Both the position numbers and the translations under genes were made by a program. Of a stretch of 64,000 nucleotides of DNA, positions 59,148-64,000 are shown piece by piece; the stretch's first letter is position 1; every line of letters starts with the position of its first letter. The DNA comes from Hevea brasiliensis (taxonomy: Eukaryota; Streptophyta; Magnoliopsida; Malpighiales; Euphorbiaceae): the NCBI RefSeq assembly GCF_030052815.1, contig NC_079510.1, positions 41,975,566-42,039,565 of the forward strand, in the 5' to 3' direction. The notes under the pieces were generated by a model. That model did no database searches. It saw only the letters and a list, made by a program, of their open reading frames with translations, and was not told where the DNA came from.

Positions 59148-59335
59148 GTAAAGTACCTCTGGTTATCTACACTTGATCACTTTGTCCATGGTGACAAGTG
59201 TAATACTGTAAATGGACCTTTTCTTATGGCATTAATATTATTAATGAATTGATAGCGCATTTTTAAATCCAACACTCTCTTTCTTTCCTTTTTAAATTCC
59301 ATCCTTATAACATGTTCTATTCTTTATTCATTCAG
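59148..59335 (+). other. Candidate Ogre-type intron between protease and RT
   Basis: The donor CTCGA/GTAAAGTA begins at 59148 and the acceptor TTTATTCATTCAG ends at 59335, behind a pyrimidine-rich tract. The 188-base segment has stops in all sense frames. The RT frame is open from 59337. Ogre elements are known to carry a spliced intron at this place, which links gag-pro to the RT part. The boundaries are my reading of consensus only. Confidence 0.6.
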
Positions 59336-59336
59336 G

Positions 59337-60602
59337 ACCATTCATCAATTAACACCTAATAATCCAATAGACTCAGAAATCCCTCTGGTTAATTTTGAAA
59401 TTCCCATAACTGTCATTACTTCAAGTGATTCTGAGGAAGACCTCACAGAAGAAGACGATGAAAAAGATGAACCCTCCTTCATGCCTTGTGAAAACGAAAC
59501 GCGCACAATAAACTTAAGCACGGAGGAAGTAAAAAGGGAACTTAAGGTAGTGGAGAGTAAGGAATTGGGAGATATGATCTGTCTGCTTAAGGAATTCCTC
59601 GACGTGTTTTCCTGGAGCTATGATGATATGGTGGGCTTGGACCCTCAGATAGTAACGCACAAAATTCCCTTAATCCCAGGAACAATTCTGGTGAAGCAAA
59701 AACTAAGGAGAATGAATCCCGACACTCTGCTCAAGGTTCGGGATGAAGTCAAGAAACAGTATGACGCCGGATTCTTGGAAGTGGTCAAATATCCCCAATG
59801 GGTGGCTAACGTCGTTCCGGTAATGAAGAAAGACGGGAGAGTCAGAGTGTGCGTTGACTACAGGGACCTTAATAAAGCTAGCTTGAAAGACGATTTCCCT
59901 CTCCCCCACATTGATGTGTTAGTTGACAATGCTGTGGGATTGGGCAGGTGTTCGTGTATTGATGGGGCATCAGGGTACAATCAGATCCCAATGGACGAAG
60001 AAGACAAGGATAAAACTGCTTTCATCACTCAATGGGGAGTATTCTGCTATCGGGTCATGCCCTTCGGGTTGAAAAATGCAGGGGCTACTTACCAGCGCGC
60101 AATGGTCACATTATTCCATGACATGATGCATAAAGAAGTGGAGGTGTACGTGGATGATATGATCATTAAATCCAGGGGAGAAGAGAGCCACGTTCAGGTG
60201 ATGAGGAGGGTATTCGAAAGGCTCAGGAAATACCACTTGAAGCTGAACCCTGCTAAATGCATATTCGGAGCTAAATCGGGAAAGTTGTTGGGATTCATAG
60301 TAAGCGAGAAAGGGATAGAAGTAGATCCAGACAAGGTTCGAGCTATTCAAGAAATGCCATCCCCAAAAACAGAAAGGGAGGTGCGCAGTTTTCTGGGAAA
60401 GCTGAACTACATTTCGAGGTTTATTTCTAATCTTACTGCCAAAGCTGAGCCTATTTTCAGATTACTCCGGAAAAACAACTCTACTCAGTGGGATTCAGTT
60501 TGTCAAGAGGCTTTTGAGAAAATCAAGCAGTATCTGTCAAATCCACCGGTATTGGTTCCACCTGTGGCGGGCAGGCCTTTGATGCTGTACATGGCAGTCT
60601 AG
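59337..60602 (+). pseudogene. Tat/Ogre reverse transcriptase
   Basis: The frame is open from the proposed acceptor. An acidic Glu/Asp linker (about 59430-59470) leads to the RT. Landmarks are FLDVFSWSYDDMVGLDP, KIPLIPGTI, VVPVMKKDGRVRVCVDYRDLN, CIDGASGYNQI, PFGLKNAGATYQRAM and the catalytic box VYVDDMIIKS (Asp codons 60153-60158). The connection LGKLNYISRFISNL follows. All polymerase catalytic positions that I can check are normal. The frame stops at a single TAG (60600-60602), where other Tat elements have a sense codon. The RNase H continues in the same frame. Confidence 0.88.
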
Positions 60603-61321
60603 CAGAATTCAATGGGATGTGTTTTGGGACAACATGATGATACCGGCCAAAAAGAGAGGGCCATTTATTACCTAAGCAAGAAATTCAACGATTGTGAGTC
60701 AAGGTATTCTTCCTTAGAAAAGACTTGTTGCGCGTTAGCCTGGACAGCAAATCGCCTCAAGCACTACATGTTGAATCACAAGACATGGCTCATCTCCAGG
60801 ATGGATCCTATTAGATATGTATTCAAGAGCCCATTCGTGCCAGGAAGGATAGCCAAGTGGCAGGTTATACTCTCCCAGTACGACATAGTCTACATGACCC
60901 GGAAAGCGGTGAAAGGCAGCGTAATTGCTGACCTCCTAGCAGAAAATCCTATCCAAGATTATGAAGCTCTGGATTTTGAGTTCCCTGATGAGCATATTAA
61001 TGAAGTAGACTGCGAAGAGGAGAGGCCCGCCGATGTATGGGAAATGTATTTTGATGGAGCAGTCAATTTATCCGGAAACGGAATCGGAGCTGTACTGATA
61101 TCCCCGGACGGAAAACACTTCCCGATAGCTGTCAAGTTGAGGTTTGACTGTACCAACAATGTCGCAGAGTATGAAGCTTGTGTGATGGGTCTACAAGCTG
61201 CTATCGAAATGAAAATCAGAAAGTTGGAGGTGTACGGAGACTCGGCTCTGATAATTTATCAAGTCAAGGGAGAATGGCAAACTAAGGATCCCAAGTTGAT
61301 CCCATATCGAAGTACTTCTGG
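60603..61321 (+). pseudogene. Tat/Ogre dual RNase H domains (retroviral-type remnant plus archaeal-type)
   Basis: The first RNase H follows the TAG directly with SMGCVLGQHDDTGQKERAI, LEKTCCALAWTANRLKHYM and WLISRMDPIRYVF. The second (about 61036-61300) is the archaeal-type domain that defines the Tat lineage: MYFDGAVNLSGNGIGAVL (first Asp), NNVAEYEACV (Glu) and YGDSALIIYQVKGEW (Asp). These catalytic positions look intact. A one-base deletion near 61309 shifts the frame before KYFWVIKEFEEISFTH, so the integrase is out of frame. Confidence 0.85.
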
Positions 61322-62754
61322 GTGATTAAGGAATTCGAAGAAATCTCTTTCACTCATCTTAGCAGAGACAAGAATCAATTTGCTGATGCTTTAGCTACTC
61401 TGGCCGTTATGGCTCAAATGGAAGAAGGGCAGACAACTCAAGCATTGAGGGTTAAAGCAAGGGATGAACCAGCCTACTGCTTTATGATTGAAGAAGAGCC
61501 CGATGGAAAGCCCTGGTATCATGACATCCTGGTCTACTGTAAAACCAGAGAATTCCCCTCAGGGGCAACCAAAAATGAAAAGAAGATGATTCAGAGATTA
61601 GCATTGGGATACTTCCCCAGTGGAGAAATCCTATACAAGAGGAGCTCCAACGGCGAATTACTGAGATGTGTAGATGCAAAAGAAGCAAAGAGAATCCTCT
61701 TTGAGACACATGAGGGAAATTGTGCAACCCATGCCAATGGACACATGATGGCTAAGCAAATCATGCGACGTGGGTATTTTTGGACCACAATGGAGAGGGA
61801 TAGCACCGAGTATTTCCGGAAGTGCCATAAGTGTCAGATCTATGCCGATCCGATAAACGTCCCACCTCATAAACTGTTCAACCTCGTCTCACCATGGCCT
61901 TTCGCAATGTGGGGCATCGATGTGATCGGTCCTATCAATCCTAAGGCATCCAATGGGCACAGATTCATCCTAGTGGCCATCGACTATTTCTCCAAATGGG
62001 TCGAAGCAACGTCGTATGCTCACATCACGCAGAACACGTTCCTTAAATTCTTCAAAAGCAACATCATCTGCTGGCATGGTCTCCCGAATGAAATTGTCAC
62101 TGATAATGCCAAGAACTTGAATGGTCCGAAGATTCAGGAATTGTGTGATCAATACAAAATCCGGCATCTCAATTCCTCCCCGTACCGTCCCCAGATGAAT
62201 GGAGCAGTGGAAGCTGCAAACAAAAATTTAAAGAGGATAATCCGGAAAATGACGGTCACATATAGGGATTGGCATGATATGCTCCCTTACGCTCTTCACG
62301 CATACCGGACTTCCGTGAGGACTTCAACCGGGGCAACTCCATACTCGCTGGTCTATGGTATGGAGGCGATGTGCCATTGAAGTTGAAATCCCTTCCCTAA
62401 GAATCCTGAAGGAGTCAGGAATTGATGAGTCAGAATGGATTCAGTCAAGGTTGGATCAGCTAAACTTGCTTGATGAGAAAAGGTTAGCAGCGGCATGTCA
62501 TGGGCAATTATATCAGAGGAGAATGGCTAGGGCATTTGATAAAAGCGTTAAGCCACGAATTCCAACCCGGGATTTAGTTACGAAGAAAGTCTTTGTCGAA
62601 CCAAAGCGATCCATGGGGCAAATGGTCACCAACATACGAGGACCCTATGTGGTTAAAAGGGCATTTTCGGAGGAGCCTTGATCTTGACCCAAATGGGCGA
62701 AGAGTTTGAGAGACACTGTGAATGCCGACAACTGTCAAGAGGTATTATGCATAA
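61310..62754 (+). pseudogene. Tat/Ogre integrase, DD35E, with a frameshifted C-terminus
   Basis: The frame begins FEEISFTHLSRDKNQFADALATL. The zinc-binding domain (HEGNCATHANGH, then CHKCQ) lies at about 61708-61840. The catalytic triad is Asp at 61919-61921, Asp at 62102-62104 and Glu at 62210-62212, with the last two 36 codons apart (DD35E). All three residues are intact. Frame changes follow near 62365, 62668 and 62730. The C-terminal GPYVVKRAFS motif is present, and the compensated frame would reach a TAA at about 62752-62754. Confidence 0.88.
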
Positions 62755-62763
62755 GCAGTGAAG

Positions 62764-63290
62764 GATGAAAACCCGAAAGGCGACAAAAAAAAAAGAAAAA
62801 AAAAAACTTGGGGTGAAAACCCGAAAGGGCATCCCAATAACAAAAACGGAGAAATAAGGAAGGGGGAATTAAACCAAGGATGGAGACCGTTCTGACGGAG
62901 GCTTGAAACTGAAATAATGGCAGTTAAAAGACTTCAAAACCAACTATAAGGATTACGTGAAATCTATCCTTGTACCTTCCCTTTCGAAGTCTATCCATGT
63001 TTCTCTTGAAGCCATAATAAAGTCATACTTTATTCCTTCTGCTTTTGTTTTCCTATTTACTCACCTTTTAATACTATCCTTTATCTTTGTTTAATGTGCT
63101 ATTAATTAGTTAAATTTTTGCCATAAGATTTGAATTCAAAAATTGATAACCTCACGTACTTTATTATGAGATTTGCAGGGAATGGCCGTTCAAAAAAAAA
63201 AAAAAAAAAAAAAAAAAAACTAGAGGTGAAAACCCGAAAGGGCGCTTCTGGTTAAATGGACGGAAAGAAAGTGAAAACCCGCGAGGGCGC
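62764..63290 (+). repeat. Four dispersed copies of a GTGAAAACCCGAAAGGGCG motif
   Basis: Copies centre on 62772-62780, 62820-62829, 63233-63242 and 63278-63287. In each the sequence can fold into a short GC stem closed by a four-base loop: GAAA in three copies and GCGA in the fourth, both GNRA tetraloops. Poly-A runs (62786-62806 and 63192-63219) lie between copies. They sit just after pol in the 3' region of the Tat/Ogre element. Function is unknown. Confidence 0.85.
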
Positions 63291-63479
63291 TTTCCATAGA
63301 ATAAGAAGAAAATCGGGAACAGAAGAGGGGCATTTGAAGAAAATGGGGTTATAGGTCAAGTCTTGCAACTTCTTTTCCGTTAATCATCGGCCTTCGGTAT
63401 CTTGTTAAGTACACTTCGTCAGGGAAAGAACTTCATGTGTCAGGGTTAGACTTGCCTTGTAAGTTGATTTTAATTTCTT

Positions 63480-64000
63480 ACAATTTACATTTCATGCAAT
63501 TTAAATTTTCTGTTATCAACCTCTGGTTCCTTGATCTAAGTTGATTTTAATTTCCTGCAATTTTAATTTCCAGCAATTTTAATTTCCTGCTATCAACCTC
63601 TGGTTCCTTGATCTAAGTTGATTTTAATTTCCTGCAATTTTAATTTCCAGCAATTTTAATTTCCTGCTATCAACCTCTGGTTCCTTGATCTAAGTTGATT
63701 TTAATTTCTTGCAATTCACATTTCCATCATCAACCTCTGGTTCCTTGATCTAAGTTGATTTTAATTTCCTGTTATCAACCTCTGGTTCCTTGATCTAAGT
63801 TGATTTTAATTTCATGCAATCTATATTATCTGGTTTTAATTCCAGCAATTTACATTTTCTGTCATCAACCTCTGGTTCCTTGATCTAAGTTGATTTTAAT
63901 TTCCTGCTATCAACCTCTGGTTCCTTGATCTAAGTTGATTTTAAATTTCATGCAATTTACATTTCTGTTATCAACCTCTGGTTCCTTGATCTAAGTTGAT
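63480..64000 (+). repeat. Minisatellite in the 3' region of the Tat/Ogre element
   Basis: The segment CAACCTCTGGTTCCTTGATC followed by TAAGTTGATTTTAATTTC recurs about eight times. The period varies (roughly 44, 57, 82 and 89 bases) because of additional internal copies of a TTTCCTGCAATTTTAA sub-unit. It continues past the window end. Tandem repeats in the 3' untranslated region are a known trait of Ogre-like elements. Confidence 0.9.

Larger units (their letters stand above)
46311..64000 (+). mobile_element. Ty3/gypsy Tat/Ogre-type retrotransposon, 5' part, cut by the window end
   Basis: The order is a long LTR-like region, PBS, extra ORF1, gag, protease with G-patch, probable intron, RT, RNase H, a second (archaeal-type) RNase H, integrase, repeat-rich 3' region. 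The dual RNase H, ORF1 upstream of gag, an intron between protease and RT, and great length are the known signature of the Tat lineage, Ogre group in particular. At least 17.7 kb are present and no 3' LTR is reached. Several frameshifts and stops (listed per domain) make this copy defective. Confidence 0.85.

Overview
The window looks like nuclear DNA of a eudicot plant. It is AT-rich and gene-poor, holds nested LTR retrotransposons and LINEs at several stages of decay, and carries plant-specific genes (a BASIC PENTACYSTEINE transcription factor, a plant-type ANTH clathrin-assembly protein, a zinc-finger-homeodomain remnant). I cannot name the species from sequence alone. Only two protein-coding genes look intact: the ANTH gene (30331-31440, +) and the BPC gene (40021-40860, -, with a probable 5'-UTR intron). 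Everything else that resembles coding sequence belongs to mobile elements or to a decayed ZF-HD gene (about 43062-43593).

Region 1-15.5 kb. After about 2.1 kb of AT-rich spacer there is an old L1-type LINE on the minus strand. Its two halves lie at about 9840-10490 and 2110-4830. A decayed Ty1/copia element (about 5090-9835, +) separates the halves, and a copia-type solo LTR (about 3180-3849) sits inside the left half. The 5' end of the copia element is internally inverted: its gag start, primer-binding site and most of its LTR lie on the opposite strand between about 5120 and 5835. An RTE-type LINE 3' end is inserted in that inverted LTR. The stretch 10.5-15.5 kb is AT-rich with no supportable gene.

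Region 15.5-36.4 kb. A complete but inactivated Ty3/gypsy chromovirus of Tekay/Del type spans 15526-27980, with a near-matching 5-bp target-site duplication, PBS, gag-pol, polypurine tract and both LTRs. Its 5' LTR contains a 3.28-kb solo LTR of another family (exact TGTAG duplication) and a 1.2-kb deletion with templated filler. A solo LTR of the same Tekay family, on the minus strand (33722-36347, TAATT duplication), lies beyond the ANTH gene.

Region 36.4-46.3 kb. This holds an L1 zf-RVT/RNase H fragment, the BPC gene with a GA-rich leader, a long TA microsatellite, the ZF-HD pseudogene and a probable antisense LTR piece.

Region 46.3-64 kb. This is the 5' part of a very large Ty3/gypsy Tat/Ogre-type element that runs off the window. 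Its proposed 5' LTR (about 46.3-52.5 kb) is unusual. It carries a decayed two-exon antisense gene with its own TATA box, a second antisense ORF with its own TATA box, a sense TATA box and three tandem-repeat arrays. Downstream come a PBS resembling a tRNA-Arg primer site, an extra ORF1, gag with paired CxxH-type zinc motifs, protease plus G-patch, a probable short spliced intron, RT, two RNase H domains, integrase (DD35E), a 3' region with four predicted GNRA-tetraloop hairpins, and a minisatellite. The antisense units and the repeated hairpins are the observations I would look at first.
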